A stretch of 64,000 nucleotides of DNA from Psychrobacillus sp042944905 (GTDB lineage Bacteria; Bacillota; Bacilli; Bacillales_A; Planococcaceae), in the NCBI RefSeq assembly GCF_042944905.1, contig NZ_CP168496.1:2542001-2606000 (forward strand). The letters are read 5' to 3'. Below the pieces are notes generated by a model, which was not told the DNA's origin, ran no database searches, and was given only the letters and a program-made list of their open reading frames with translations. This document shows, one piece after another, positions 27,715-36,221 of this stretch (its first letter is position 1; each line of letters opens with the position of its first letter). The position numbers and the translations under genes were made by a program.

Positions 27715-28164
27715 TTAATCCGCATTTTCATCATAATAATGTGTCGTGATGGATGAAGAAAAGATGGAAATAAATTGTTTCGCTTTTTCTTCATCTGCTT
27801 TATATAAAATTATTTCTGAACCATAATGACTCACTTCTAATCGTTCATCCCCATTTATATTAAAAAACATCGTGAACCATTTTAATCCACCTTTAGGATC
27901 TATGGAATAATTTCTAAGGAATACACGATTTTCCTCGTTCAAATTAATGGAAAAAATTTTTATGAGCCCTTCATTCGTAGTTGAAGCCGCTCTCGAACTT
28001 AATTCACTGATTGCGTGCTCTTCTTCTTTCCAACATTGGATAACAACTTCCTGAAATTCATTTGTATAGTTATCCCAAAGATTTGTCCAAAAGCTTACAT
28101 TCGACGGAAATGAAGACTTTTCCTCTGTACTCATAGTTTCAATCGTAACAACTACATTACCCAT
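27715..28164 (-). CDS. Hypothetical soluble protein in the ytmA operon
   Basis: 149 residues, acidic, no signal or membrane segment, no recognised domain. AAAGGAG precedes the ATG. It begins three bases after the stop of the ytmA-like gene and is surely co-transcribed with it. Ends at the hairpin at 27678-27709. Looks like a small alpha/beta protein (FFNINGDERLEVSHYGSEIILYK); no function suggested. Confidence 0.75.
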   Translation of the reverse strand: MGNVVVTIETMSTEEKSSFPSNVSFWTNLWDNYTNEFQEVVIQCWKEEEHAISELSSRAASTTNEGLIKIFSINLNEENRVFLRNYSIDPKGGLKWFTMFFNINGDERLEVSHYGSEIILYKADEEKAKQFISIFSSSITTHYYDENAD

Positions 28165-28167
28165 CGA

Positions 28168-28953
28168 CTAAACTCCTTTCTGCCTTTTCATCCAATTACA
28201 TGTATCCTTCACTACTTGCCGATTCACTTTACTTGGAAAAAAATGCGTATACTCAGGAAAATACCAAGCTTCCACTATTTTATTATTCCCTACTAGTGCT
28301 GTCTCTAAAACCTTTGCATGCTCAACGGAAACATTTGTGTCTAGCATCCCATGAATAATGAGAGTTGCTGCTTTAATATCCTGTGTATGAGCAAGAACAT
28401 TTCGGTCTTCATACGCTTTCGTATTATTGGACGGTGTACCGCCAATGACTCTTTTCATCATTCTTCTCATATCTGTTCGTTCTTCAAATGTTAAATATAT
28501 ATCCGATACTCCAGCCCATGTCACGATAGATGTTATATCGTTTCGTAAAATAGCTGTCCAAAGAGCCATTATTCCACCACGTGAAAAGGCGAATAAATGA
28601 ATCCTCGCTTGAGAAAATTGCTTTAACACATCAACTGCATAAACTGCATCCCACCGATCCTCTCCAGCAAATTCATCTCTGCCATCACCACCTCGATTTC
28701 CACGGTAATATGGTGCGAATACTATAAAACCCTCTGAAGCAATTTGCGCAATACGAGCTGGTCTTACCATGCCAATACTTTGCATGCCACCTCGGCAGTA
28801 TAAAATACCTTCATATGAACCTTTCTCTCTAGGCTCAGCAAGTAATCCCTTCACACGATATCCGCATGACCAATAAGTGATTTCCGTTAACTTAATGTGA
28901 GGATTTGGCGATGGATAAATTCTCGTCTTCTCAACCGTTCCATTTTCCTTCAA
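28168..28953 (-). CDS. ytmA: YtmA-like alpha/beta hydrolase (prolyl oligopeptidase-type fold)
   Basis: 261 residues of an S9-type alpha/beta hydrolase. The nucleophile elbow is AFSRGGIM, the acid is likely in IHGMLDTNVSV and the histidine in YTHFFPSK. RGNRGGDGRDEFAGED is typical of this family. The TTG at 28953 follows GAAGGTGATG and overlaps the Nudix gene by 23 bases. The B. subtilis homologue YtmA lies in the same pckA neighbourhood. Substrate unknown (peptide or ester). Confidence 0.85.
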   Translation of the reverse strand: MKENGTVEKTRIYPSPNPHIKLTEITYWSCGYRVKGLLAEPREKGSYEGILYCRGGMQSIGMVRPARIAQIASEGFIVFAPYYRGNRGGDGRDEFAGEDRWDAVYAVDVLKQFSQARIHLFAFSRGGIMALWTAILRNDITSIVTWAGVSDIYLTFEERTDMRRMMKRVIGGTPSNNTKAYEDRNVLAHTQDIKAATLIIHGMLDTNVSVEHAKVLETALVGNNKIVEAWYFPEYTHFFPSKVNRQVVKDTCNWMKRQKGV

Positions 28954-29404
28954 GTGTCATCACCTTCTCTAAAATTGCTTTCATACCAGTATCCTTCATA
29001 TGAAAACTTAAATTGTTACTATGTAAAAATTCATCCGTAGTTAGCCAAACAGCACCTTCAGTTTCAAAATTTGGACCTTCCACATTAATATGGTCAACAT
29101 TTGCAATATATACTGCTTTACAGAATGGAGTTTCTTCATATACAAGATATTCAGCAACCCATTCAAGATTAGTTAATTCAACATTTGTCTCTTCTGATGT
29201 TTCGCGAATAGCGGCTTGTATGGTCGTTTCACTTTCTTCCACTTTTCCACCTGGAAACTCAATACCGCGTTTTGGATGCTTCGTTAATAACCACTTGTTT
29301 TGATGTTTCGCTAGTACTAACACATGCATTGGCTCTATTGGAAATACTCCTTTTTCAAAAGATAATTCCACATGGTTACCATTTAAATCTTGGAAAGATA
29401 ACAT
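28931..29404 (-). CDS. ytkD: Nudix hydrolase, YtkD-like
   Basis: 157 residues. The Nudix box reads GGKVEESETTIQAAIRETSEET, matching G-x5-E-x7-RE-x2-EE with Asn in place of the usual final Gly. B. subtilis YtkD hydrolyses oxidised dGTP and removes pyrophosphate from mRNA 5' ends. AAGGAG precedes the ATG. First gene of a three-gene operon (ytkD-ytmA-unknown), whose frames overlap or nearly touch. Confidence 0.9.
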   Translation of the reverse strand: MLSFQDLNGNHVELSFEKGVFPIEPMHVLVLAKHQNKWLLTKHPKRGIEFPGGKVEESETTIQAAIRETSEETNVELTNLEWVAEYLVYEETPFCKAVYIANVDHINVEGPNFETEGAVWLTTDEFLHSNNLSFHMKDTGMKAILEKVMTLEGKWNG

Positions 29405-29454
29405 GAACGATGACTCCTTTATTTACCAATAAAATTATTCAAGATGATTAGAAT

Positions 29455-30111
29455 TTATGAAGGAACAATTATATACCAATATACCAACATAATCCCGATA
29501 TCCGCTAAACAATGACTAATAATTGATGTAGCAATAGATTTCAGTTTATATCGAAAAATCGCCCACATAATCCCGGCAAGAAAAACAGGAACAACTGCCA
29601 ATGCATTAAAAGGAAAACTGAAAATCTCCATCACAACAATCAAGTGATATAAACTATAGAAAATGGATGTGATCATAATCGCTGTCACATTTCCTATTTT
29701 GGCTAATAGACGACTATACATAAATTCACGCCAATAAAATTCTTCTAATATCGGATTGATAAGGGCTAATACTAATACAAGCAATAAAACCTTTTTCCCA
29801 CTAAAACCCCACTCTGCTAATAGAAGCTTCAACTGGGGTATCTCCAAAACAGAGGATTGAAAAATAGACACGAAGCTATAAATGGCGATCAAACAAATCA
29901 ATCCACTTACAACCCCAACGATAGTCACCTTTTTGGATAAAGGAATAAGTATCCGATTGCTGTTTTCCTTATTCCAATTTATGATTATAAGTGGTATAAA
30001 TAATAACCAACCATAAAACAGGAAAAAAGTTACTAAAACGTTGTGTAATAAAGAAAGTCCAATAAATATCATAATAGTTGGTCCAATAAGTAAAATAATT
30101 TGTTTAAGCAT
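29455..30111 (-). CDS. CPBP family intramembrane metalloprotease
   Basis: 218 residues with about six to seven membrane segments. The CPBP/Abi motif NPILEEFYWREF (E-E-x3-R) and later histidines (YSLYHLI, ISHCLADIG) supply the presumed zinc site. Related proteins process CAAX-type or bacteriocin-related substrates; the target here is unknown. The ATG at 30111 is chosen because GGGAGG lies six bases before it; an in-frame TTG at 30123 lies in front of that site. Confidence 0.85.
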   Translation of the reverse strand: MLKQIILLIGPTIMIFIGLSLLHNVLVTFFLFYGWLLFIPLIIINWNKENSNRILIPLSKKVTIVGVVSGLICLIAIYSFVSIFQSSVLEIPQLKLLLAEWGFSGKKVLLLVLVLALINPILEEFYWREFMYSRLLAKIGNVTAIMITSIFYSLYHLIVVMEIFSFPFNALAVVPVFLAGIMWAIFRYKLKSIATSIISHCLADIGIMLVYWYIIVPS

Positions 30112-30164
30112 GTTTCCTCCCAATTCCTCGTTTTATTTTCAATGGTAACATATGTATGAAAAAA

Positions 30165-30187
30165 AGACTTAGCTAGTAGCCAAGTCT
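30165..30187 (-). terminator. Terminator after the two small unknown genes
   Basis: On the minus strand AGACTTGGCT and AGCTAAGTCT pair with one G-U, followed by a seven-T run. Confidence 0.75.
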
Positions 30188-30194
30188 CAACTAT

Positions 30195-30413
30195 TCATAA
30201 TTCCTGTTTCTCTTTTGCAAAATTCTCCTCAGATAGTGTTTTTTGTTCTAATTTGTAATTTTCATTTCCTTCTTCTCTGTTTTGCGCTATATTAAGTTTT
30301 GATTTTTGTTGTGGTGACTGGTTTAATAGCGAACCGACATTACGATAAGATGAATCTGTCTCGTTGCCTTTACGATTAATTATTTTACTCAATGAATACT
30401 CTCCTACTTTCAT
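30195..30413 (-). CDS. Small hydrophilic protein of unknown function
   Basis: 72 residues, highly charged and Gln/Asn-rich, probably disordered or helical (LNIAQNREEGNENYKLEQKTLSEENFAKEK). It overlaps the preceding gene by 29 bases in another frame, and a terminator follows eight bases after its stop, which supports a real two-gene unit. The overlap contains its GAGAG-type ribosome binding site. No family recognised. Confidence 0.6.
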   Translation of the reverse strand: MKVGEYSLSKIINRKGNETDSSYRNVGSLLNQSPQQKSKLNIAQNREEGNENYKLEQKTLSEENFAKEKQEL

Positions 30414-30717
30414 TAAAATATGGAAGCTGTTCGATTAATAATCTTGATTCTTCATTGCTATATTCATGAATCAGCGCATATAACTTTTTCATTTTGGTGT
30501 CGTATTCATCGTTTTCTTTATCCAAATGATAGTATCTTATTGGAATATGTGCCCTCCAAAAATTGCTTGTTTCAGCACTACTTAGTTGGTTAAATAGCTT
30601 TTCAAATACGGGAATAATTTCTCTGTTGGCATTTACTTCATATTCCCATGATGATTCGTCTGGATAAATATACACCTTACGATTCACGATAGAAACGTAC
30701 ACTTTGTTTAAACTCAT
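30385..30717 (-). CDS. Small conserved-looking protein of unknown function
   Basis: 110 residues, soluble, with SLNKVYVSIVNRKVYIYP at the start and ESRLLIEQLPYF near the end. AAGGA lies nine bases before the ATG at 30717 (a GTG at 30723 is also possible). First gene of a two-gene unit with 30195. I do not recognise the family. Confidence 0.65.
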   Translation of the reverse strand: MSLNKVYVSIVNRKVYIYPDESSWEYEVNANREIIPVFEKLFNQLSSAETSNFWRAHIPIRYYHLDKENDEYDTKMKKLYALIHEYSNEESRLLIEQLPYFNESRRVFIE

Positions 30718-30756
30718 TTGCACACATCCTTTTTAAAGAGTATGCCACCAATATAA

Positions 30757-30787
30757 AAAAACATGCACCACATGGGTACATGTTTTT
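30757..30787. terminator. Bidirectional terminator
   Basis: AAAAACATG and CATGTTTTT, with ACC/GGT inside, form the stem. It follows the yjfB-like gene on the minus strand. Confidence 0.7.
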
Positions 30788-30825
30788 CTCAATTCGTCTA
30801 GACAACAACTATCTTCCTCTTGTAC

Positions 30826-31005
30826 TTAAGCTTGAACGTCCACAACAGATCCTTTATAAGGATGCGGTGCAGAAGCTTGAGGCATGTCCTGTAACATCTC
30901 AACTGCAGCTACTGTTCCCATATTCATCGCATTTTTTAGAACACTCATTTGAACAGTTTGTTGTAGCTCCATTAACTGAGAAGACATAATAGAATTAATA
31001 TCCAT
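30826..31005 (-). CDS. yjfB: YjfB-like putative motility protein
   Basis: 59 residues beginning MDINSIMSSQLMELQQTVQMSVLKNAMN, the pattern of the small YjfB family named after a B. subtilis protein with SigD-linked expression. Role unknown. AAGGAGGT lies eight bases before the ATG at 31005; the ATG six bases earlier is too close to the site. Confidence 0.8.
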   Translation of the reverse strand: MDINSIMSSQLMELQQTVQMSVLKNAMNMGTVAAVEMLQDMPQASAPHPYKGSVVDVQA

Positions 31006-31063
31006 AGTCATACCTCCTTCTCCTAAACTTATTATCGGTTACTTTAGAAAAAGTTGAACGAGA

Positions 31064-31513
31064 TTATTTGTTCGAGTCCCCTAAAAATGCATTGAGCATC
31101 CATTGGTGTTTTTCTGTTTTTTGATAAATAGCATTCAGTAGATCCTCTGTCATATCATCTTCGTCTTTTGCTGCTTCATCCATTCCTTTTTTTAAAGACA
31201 TCATTATTTTATCAAAATCTTTTACAACTGTTTCAACCATTTGGTCGGCTGTTTCTTTATTGCTCGCTTCCTCCACATCCGAAAGCTCTAAATGCTCTTT
31301 TAATGTGCCAACTGGATTAGCTCCTAGTGTTAAAATACGTTCAGCTATTTCATCCATGTTTAATGTAGCTTCGTTGTACAATTCCTCAAACTTTGCATGT
31401 AGTGTAAAAAAAGATGGCCCTTTTACGTACCAATGAAAATTGTGCAATTTTGCGTACATGACTGACCATAAAGCGACCTGCTTGTTTAGTTCTTTATTTA
31501 ATTCTGCTGACAT
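31064..31513 (-). CDS. dps: Dps-family iron-storing DNA-protection protein
   Basis: 149 residues. The Dps ferroxidase motif is present: KLHNFHWYVKGPSFFTLHAKFEELY, with the inter-subunit partner in LNMDEIAERILTLG. Dps dodecamers oxidise Fe2+ with peroxide and shield DNA. I start at the ATG at 31513 (MSAELNKELNKQ) because AGGGAGAG precedes it; the frame open to 31600 is an extension without a site. Divergent from yidD. No clear PerR or SigB site was found upstream. Confidence 0.93.
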   Translation of the reverse strand: MSAELNKELNKQVALWSVMYAKLHNFHWYVKGPSFFTLHAKFEELYNEATLNMDEIAERILTLGANPVGTLKEHLELSDVEEASNKETADQMVETVVKDFDKIMMSLKKGMDEAAKDEDDMTEDLLNAIYQKTEKHQWMLNAFLGDSNK

Positions 31514-31620
31514 AAAGTTGTCACTCTCCCTAAAAGAATAGTTGTTATTACTTTTCATATACCACTTATTTTCATACAATAAACGTAAGCGAAAACACAC
31601 CGAAGGAAGCTGAATAACGT

Positions 31621-31854
31621 ATGAAGTACATAATATTATGGATTTTTAAATTCTATCAAAAAATAATTTCCCCTTTAACACCGCCTAGTTGCCGCTTCTA
31701 TCCGACTTGCTCTCATTACGGAGTAGAGGCTGTGCAAAAGCACGGTGCATTCAAAGGTGGATACTTGACAATTAGAAGAATATCTAAATGCCACCCTTTT
31801 CATGAAGGTGGTTTTGACCCTGTTCCTGAAGAATGGCCTTTGAAGAAAAAATAA
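31621..31854 (+). CDS. yidD: Membrane protein insertion efficiency factor YidD (YtjA)
   Basis: 77 residues with the family pattern FYQKIISPLTPPSCRFYPTCSHYGVEAVQKHG..GGYLTIRRISKCHPFHEGGFDPVP, including its three cysteines. It is membrane-associated and assists YidC-dependent insertion. GAAGGAAG lies upstream of the ATG. Called ytjA in Bacillus, where it also neighbours dps. Confidence 0.95.
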   Translation: MKYIILWIFKFYQKIISPLTPPSCRFYPTCSHYGVEAVQKHGAFKGGYLTIRRISKCHPFHEGGFDPVPEEWPLKKK

Positions 31855-31920
31855 CTTCAAAGGTTTTTTTCTTGCTTTTTTTTATAATGTCTTGTAAGCT
31901 TAAAAAGTTAAAAAAATTCA

Positions 31921-31940
31921 AAACGTAATCATTACTATTT
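31921..31940. promoter_or_regulatory. Zur-box-like operator upstream of the zinc-binding lipoprotein gene
   Basis: AAACGTAATCATTACTATTT matches the Bacillus Zur box (CGTAAT-N-ATTACG with flanking A/T) at nearly every position. It sits 14 bases upstream of the ATG at 31954, right before the ribosome binding site AGGAGA, so bound Zur would block transcription when zinc is sufficient. Confidence 0.75.
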
Positions 31941-31953
31941 AGGAGATGGCAAG

Positions 31954-32904
31954 ATGAAAAGAACACTTTTACTAGCTTTAGTAATTATACTTGCATTATT
32001 TACCGCCGCTTGTGGAGACAAAGAAACCATAAATGTAGATAAACAAAAAAAAGACAATAAAATACAAATTTATACGACTGTATATCCACTACAATACTTT
32101 GCAGAACGAATTGGCGGAGACGCCGTACAGGTATCCTCTATATATCCTGCGGGCTCAAATGAACACACATTTGAACCAACTCAAAAAGATATGATGACTC
32201 TCGCAGATGCTGACCTGTTTTTCTACATAGGACTAGGTTTAGAGGGTTTCGTTGAAAATGCGAAAAAAACATTAGAAAATGAACATGTGAAGATGGTTGC
32301 AACTGCTGATGCAGTTCCGAAAGACGAACTAGAAGCTAATACACATGAACATGAAGAAGACGATGATGATCATGACCATGGCAAAATAGATCCGCATGTG
32401 TGGATTTCTCCACAGATTAGTCAAGATTTAGCTTTATCTATCAAAGATTCGCTTGTGGAAGGTGCTCCTGAACAAAAAGAGCAGTTCGAAAAAAATTATG
32501 AAGCGTTAATCGCACAATTAAAAGAATTAGATGCAGTCTATAAAGAGATGGCACGAAATGCTCCTAATAAAACATTTTTTGTTTCCCATGCAGCTTTTGG
32601 TTACTTAGCACATGAGTACGGTCTAGAACAAGTAGCAGTTGCTGGTCTTAATTCACAAGATGAGCCTTCTCAAAAACAACTAACGAAAATCATTGATTTA
32701 GCAAAAGAAAAAGATATTAAATACATTTTGTTTGAACAAAACGTTTCTTCTAAGCTAACGGGAGTCATTCAAAAAGAGCTTAATGCTAAAAGCTTAGTAT
32801 TACACAATTTAGGCGTTCTATCCAAAAAAGATATTGAAAATAATGAAACATATTTCACACTAATGAACAAAAATTTAGAAACATTAAAAACTGCACTGAA
32901 TTGA
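31954..32904 (+). CDS. znuA: Zinc-binding lipoprotein of an ABC transporter (ZnuA/AdcA type)
   Basis: 316 residues. A lipoprotein signal ends in FTAACGDK, making Cys20 the lipidated residue. The cluster A-I fold is shown by TTVYPLQYFAERIGG, NEHTFEPT (first His), the acidic His-rich loop HEHEEDDDDHDHGKIDPHVWISP, FFVSHAAFGYLAHEYG (His) and FEQNVSSKL. The His/Asp loop points to zinc rather than manganese, and the operator upstream agrees. No permease or ATPase gene is adjacent, so these partners must be elsewhere. Confidence 0.93.
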   Translation: MKRTLLLALVIILALFTAACGDKETINVDKQKKDNKIQIYTTVYPLQYFAERIGGDAVQVSSIYPAGSNEHTFEPTQKDMMTLADADLFFYIGLGLEGFVENAKKTLENEHVKMVATADAVPKDELEANTHEHEEDDDDHDHGKIDPHVWISPQISQDLALSIKDSLVEGAPEQKEQFEKNYEALIAQLKELDAVYKEMARNAPNKTFFVSHAAFGYLAHEYGLEQVAVAGLNSQDEPSQKQLTKIIDLAKEKDIKYILFEQNVSSKLTGVIQKELNAKSLVLHNLGVLSKKDIENNETYFTLMNKNLETLKTALN

Positions 32905-32912
32905 ATAAGAAA

Positions 32913-32940
32913 ACGCCACTTTTAACTTTAAAAGGTGGCG
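32913..32940 (+). terminator. znuA terminator
   Basis: CGCCAC and GGTGGCG pair, with TTTT/AAAA continuing toward the loop; T-rich TATTTCAATT follows. Confidence 0.65.
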
Positions 32941-32969
32941 TATTTCAATTAATATCTAATTTGTATCAT

Positions 32970-33074
32970 TTGGTCGCTTACATATTTGAATTGGTTGCTT
33001 TCAGTGCGAAATTAGTTACTTTCAAATCCTAATTGGTTGCTTTCACTCATTGTTTGGTCGCCCTTAGCCATTTA
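32970..33074. repeat. Five direct repeats with an exact 21-bp period
   Basis: Units start at 32970, 32991, 33012, 33033 and 33054. The first 13 bases are conserved (TTGGTTGCTTTCA, with TTGGTCGCTTAC, TTAGTTACTTTCA and TTGGTCGCCC variants); the last eight are variable. The array fills the gap between the znuA terminator and the menE stop codon, which is part of the last unit. Confidence 0.8.
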
Positions 33075-34505
33075 TTTCATATTTTGCACACACTTAAGTA
33101 ACTCTCTGCGCATTAGCTTATTCGAAGCATTTCTCGGCAGTTGCTCCACGAAGTAATAAGCAACTGGTTGTTTATAAGAAGCCATTTCCGTTTTCATAAA
33201 TGCTTTTAGCGCTTCTTCACTTACTTCTTCCTTTAACACAATAAATGCGACAGGAACTTGTCCCCATTTGTCGTCTTGCTTTCCAACAACACCCGCTTCT
33301 TTCACCGCTAGATGTCTCACTAATGCTTGCTCTAATTCCGCCGGATAAATATTTTCACCACCGGAAATGATTAAATCAGAACGGCGATCTACTACAAACA
33401 AATATCCTTCTTCATCGATATATCCCATATCTCCCGTATGAAGCCAACCGTCTACTAAAGGATTTTTCAACTCAGAAGCACCTACGTACCCTTTTGTCAC
33501 ATGAGGACCCTTAATACAAATTTCTCCAATTTCATCCTCTCCATTAATACGAACATCCGCAAAGAAAAGCGGTTTGCCTGCAGAGCCTAATTTTCGAATA
33601 GCATCTTCGCTCGATAAGGTCGTTGTCTGAGAAGCAGTTTCCGTCATTCCGTATGTTTGTAGCACAGGAATATTTCGTACTATTGCTCGCTCTAAATAAT
33701 TTAGGGGAACTGGACCCCCACCCACAAGCATTGATTGAAACGTATTTGGGAAGAATTCATTTTTTTCCTCGAGAACTGTAATCATTCTTTCGAGCGTCAC
33801 TGCGACAACAGACATCCTAGTAACTGTTCCACTCATTATTTCTTTTACTGCTTTTTCTGCATCAAACTTTGTATGAAGATTTACCGTCATTCCATACAAA
33901 ACTGAACGCATTAATATGGAAAAACCACTAATATGAAACAAAGGAACTGTACATAACCAGCAATCATTTGGTTGAACTCCTAAATTGAGTGCAGAACCAG
34001 TTGCATTCATCACATGATTTTCGAGTGATTGCCGAACCCCTTTTGGATGTCCGGTCGTTCCGGACGTATACATAATCGTGATGGTCCGGTTTTTTGGCCA
34101 CTCTTTTTCTATTTCGAATGTAGTTCTTTTCGCCAAGTTGAGCTCTTCAAATGAAAGCCTATTAGGATAAGTTAAACTTCTTTTTTCCACACTATCGACT
34201 AATAAATAATCGGCATTGCTGTCCTGTAATTGATAACGCAACTCTTCCTCAGTTAAACGCTCATTTAACATCACTAACTCACAACCAAGCTGTATACACC
34301 CGTGTATCGCAATGACTAATTGTGCATCAGATGACGCTAAAATGGCAATTCTCATTCCAAATTTTATACCTTTTGTATATAGTTTTTCTGTAAATTCATT
34401 GGCTTCATTAGACAGTTGTTCAAATGTCCATGCTTTCTCGTTAAACCTTAAAGCAATTCGATTTGGTGTTAGACTTACACGTTTTACTAATAAATTCGGA
34501 TACAA
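33072..34505 (-). CDS. menE: 2-succinylbenzoate-CoA ligase (MenE)
   Basis: 477 residues of the acyl-adenylate-forming superfamily. Activates o-succinylbenzoate with CoA and ATP in menaquinone synthesis. Seen: the phosphate loop TIMYTSGTTGHPKG, QTYGMTETAS, and LHTGDMGYIDEEGYLFVVDR; the C-terminal lysine is in RNASNKLMRREL. Start is a TTG at 34505, with AAAGGAG nine bases upstream. Last gene of the menFDHBE operon. Confidence 0.95.
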   Translation of the reverse strand: MYPNLLVKRVSLTPNRIALRFNEKAWTFEQLSNEANEFTEKLYTKGIKFGMRIAILASSDAQLVIAIHGCIQLGCELVMLNERLTEEELRYQLQDSNADYLLVDSVEKRSLTYPNRLSFEELNLAKRTTFEIEKEWPKNRTITIMYTSGTTGHPKGVRQSLENHVMNATGSALNLGVQPNDCWLCTVPLFHISGFSILMRSVLYGMTVNLHTKFDAEKAVKEIMSGTVTRMSVVAVTLERMITVLEEKNEFFPNTFQSMLVGGGPVPLNYLERAIVRNIPVLQTYGMTETASQTTTLSSEDAIRKLGSAGKPLFFADVRINGEDEIGEICIKGPHVTKGYVGASELKNPLVDGWLHTGDMGYIDEEGYLFVVDRRSDLIISGGENIYPAELEQALVRHLAVKEAGVVGKQDDKWGQVPVAFIVLKEEVSEEALKAFMKTEMASYKQPVAYYFVEQLPRNASNKLMRRELLKCVQNMK

Positions 34506-34578
34506 AGTATTCGTCTCCTTTAGATAAAAAAGCCGCCCTATAAAAGGACAGCTTTCTCAAAATTCATTGATGCAATAA

Positions 34579-35397
34579 TCACGGAAAACGTGGGAATTGA
34601 CCGAAGTCAGGTTTACGTTTTTCTTTAAATGAATCGCGACCTTCTTTTGCTTCATCTGTTGTGTAATATAGAAGTGTTGCGTCTCCTGCCAATTGTTGAA
34701 GACCTGCTAAACCATCTGTATCTGCGTTCATTGCAGCTTTTAGGAAACGAAGTGCAGTTGGGCTCATTTCAAGCATTTCTTCACACCACTGTACCGTTTC
34801 GTCCTCTAATTGTGCATAAGGAACTACCGTATTGACTAAGCCCATATCAAGCGCTTGCCCAGCGTCGTATTGACGGCATAAATACCAAATTTCACGCGCT
34901 TTTTTATGTCCGATAATACGCGCCAAATAACCAGAACCATACCCAGCATCAAACGAACCAACTTTAGGTCCTGTTTGACCAAATTTAGCATTGTCTGCAG
35001 CAATTGTTAAGTCACAAACAACGTGAAGTACATGTCCGCCTCCAATAGCATAACCAGCTACCATTGCGACAACTGGTTTTGGAATTACACGAATTAATCG
35101 TTGTAAATCTAGTACATTTAGACGAGGAATTTCATCTTCTCCAACGTAACCACCATGTCCGCGTACTTTTTGGTCTCCGCCTGAACAGAATGCATGCTCC
35201 CCTTCACCAGTCAAAATGATAGTACCTACATTTTTATCATCGCGCGCGCGTGAAAATGCATCAATCATTTCCATTACTGTTTTTGGGCGAAATGCATTTC
35301 GTACTTCCGGACGGTTAATCGTCACTTTTGCAATCCCATTATAAAACTCATACTTAATATCTTCATATGTATGTAAGGTTGTCCATTCACGAGTCAT
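34579..35397 (-). CDS. menB: 1,4-dihydroxy-2-naphthoyl-CoA synthase (MenB)
   Basis: 272 residues of the crotonase family; closes the naphthalene ring from succinylbenzoyl-CoA. Seen: HAFCSGGDQKVRG, AIGGGHVLHVVCDLTIAA and FDAGYGSGYLARIIG, with Asp in the last motif expected at the active site. AGGAGGAATAAGG precedes the ATG. Only two bases separate it from menH, so the genes are co-transcribed. Confidence 0.98.
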   Translation of the reverse strand: MTREWTTLHTYEDIKYEFYNGIAKVTINRPEVRNAFRPKTVMEMIDAFSRARDDKNVGTIILTGEGEHAFCSGGDQKVRGHGGYVGEDEIPRLNVLDLQRLIRVIPKPVVAMVAGYAIGGGHVLHVVCDLTIAADNAKFGQTGPKVGSFDAGYGSGYLARIIGHKKAREIWYLCRQYDAGQALDMGLVNTVVPYAQLEDETVQWCEEMLEMSPTALRFLKAAMNADTDGLAGLQQLAGDATLLYYTTDEAKEGRDSFKEKRKPDFGQFPRFP

Positions 35398-35399
35398 CC

Positions 35400-36221
35400 T
35401 TATTCCTCCTTTAAAATAATATCCTTTACTATTGTAGCAAACAATTCGGGATTTTCCACATGAATTGCATGTCCCGCATTACTAATATGCACGTGCTTAC
35501 TATTTGGAAGAAGTTTTTTCATTTCCAAAGCTATCTCATAAAATTTTCGATCTAAATCTCCAGTAACTATGGTAGTTGCAACTTTCATAACTTCTAGATT
35601 ACCCCAGTAAGAAGGTTGTATTCCTGTACTAAACCCTTTTAAGCTGTTAGATAGTCCCACTTCGGATCCTGCAAGTCTTTCCAACCGAATAGCCTGCTGT
35701 TTTTCCATTGATAAGCTTTTTTGCGAATGAAATAAAGGAATGTCTTCCCAAAAATCGACGAAGGCCGAAATTCCTTCACTTAATATTCTTTCCGCAAGCA
35801 ATTCATCCGCCTGCTTTCTTGTTACACGCTCTTTTTCATTAACTAAGCCAGGAGAACTACTCTCAAGAATTAACTTGTCTACAGAATATTTAGCTGCATA
35901 AGCAAGCGCTAATCTACCTCCCATAGAATAACCGACGAGCGTAAAATGACTCCATCCTAATAATTGAAATAGCTCATGCAAGTCTTCTATTTGTTCTTCC
36001 GCATAATAGCGAGTAAAATCGGTTGGCTTAGATGTTTGCCCATGCCCAACTAAATCTATTGTAAGTATTTCCACTGATGAAGGAAGAAGTGTGATTACCT
36101 CGTCCCAAGTAGCACTAGAGCCAGTAAACCCATGAAGGAATACTATTTTTTCAATTGCTCCGATATTATATCTCTTAACATGCATAGTGATATTACGAAC
36201 TTTTACATTTGAACTTTCCAA
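35400..36221 (-). CDS. menH: SHCHC synthase MenH (alpha/beta hydrolase fold)
   Basis: About 273 residues. Removes pyruvate from SEPHCHC in menaquinone synthesis. Seen: LHGFTGSSATWDEV, nucleophile GYSMGGRLAL, the acid in GDLDRKF and the base in NAGHAIHVENPELF. The frame opens at an ATG at 36254 inside menD, but GGAGGA lies 11 bases before a TTG at 36221 (LESSNVKVRN), which I prefer. Either start overlaps menD (ends 36203). Confidence 0.93.
   Translation of the reverse strand: MESSNVKVRNITMHVKRYNIGAIEKIVFLHGFTGSSATWDEVITLLPSSVEILTIDLVGHGQTSKPTDFTRYYAEEQIEDLHELFQLLGWSHFTLVGYSMGGRLALAYAAKYSVDKLILESSSPGLVNEKERVTRKQADELLAERILSEGISAFVDFWEDIPLFHSQKSLSMEKQQAIRLERLAGSEVGLSNSLKGFSTGIQPSYWGNLEVMKVATTIVTGDLDRKFYEIALEMKKLLPNSKHVHISNAGHAIHVENPELFATIVKDIILKEE

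Noticed and set aside
32970..33074. CRISPR-like array
   Set aside because: Repeats are 13 bases with 8-base spacers, too short and imperfect, and no cas genes are nearby.
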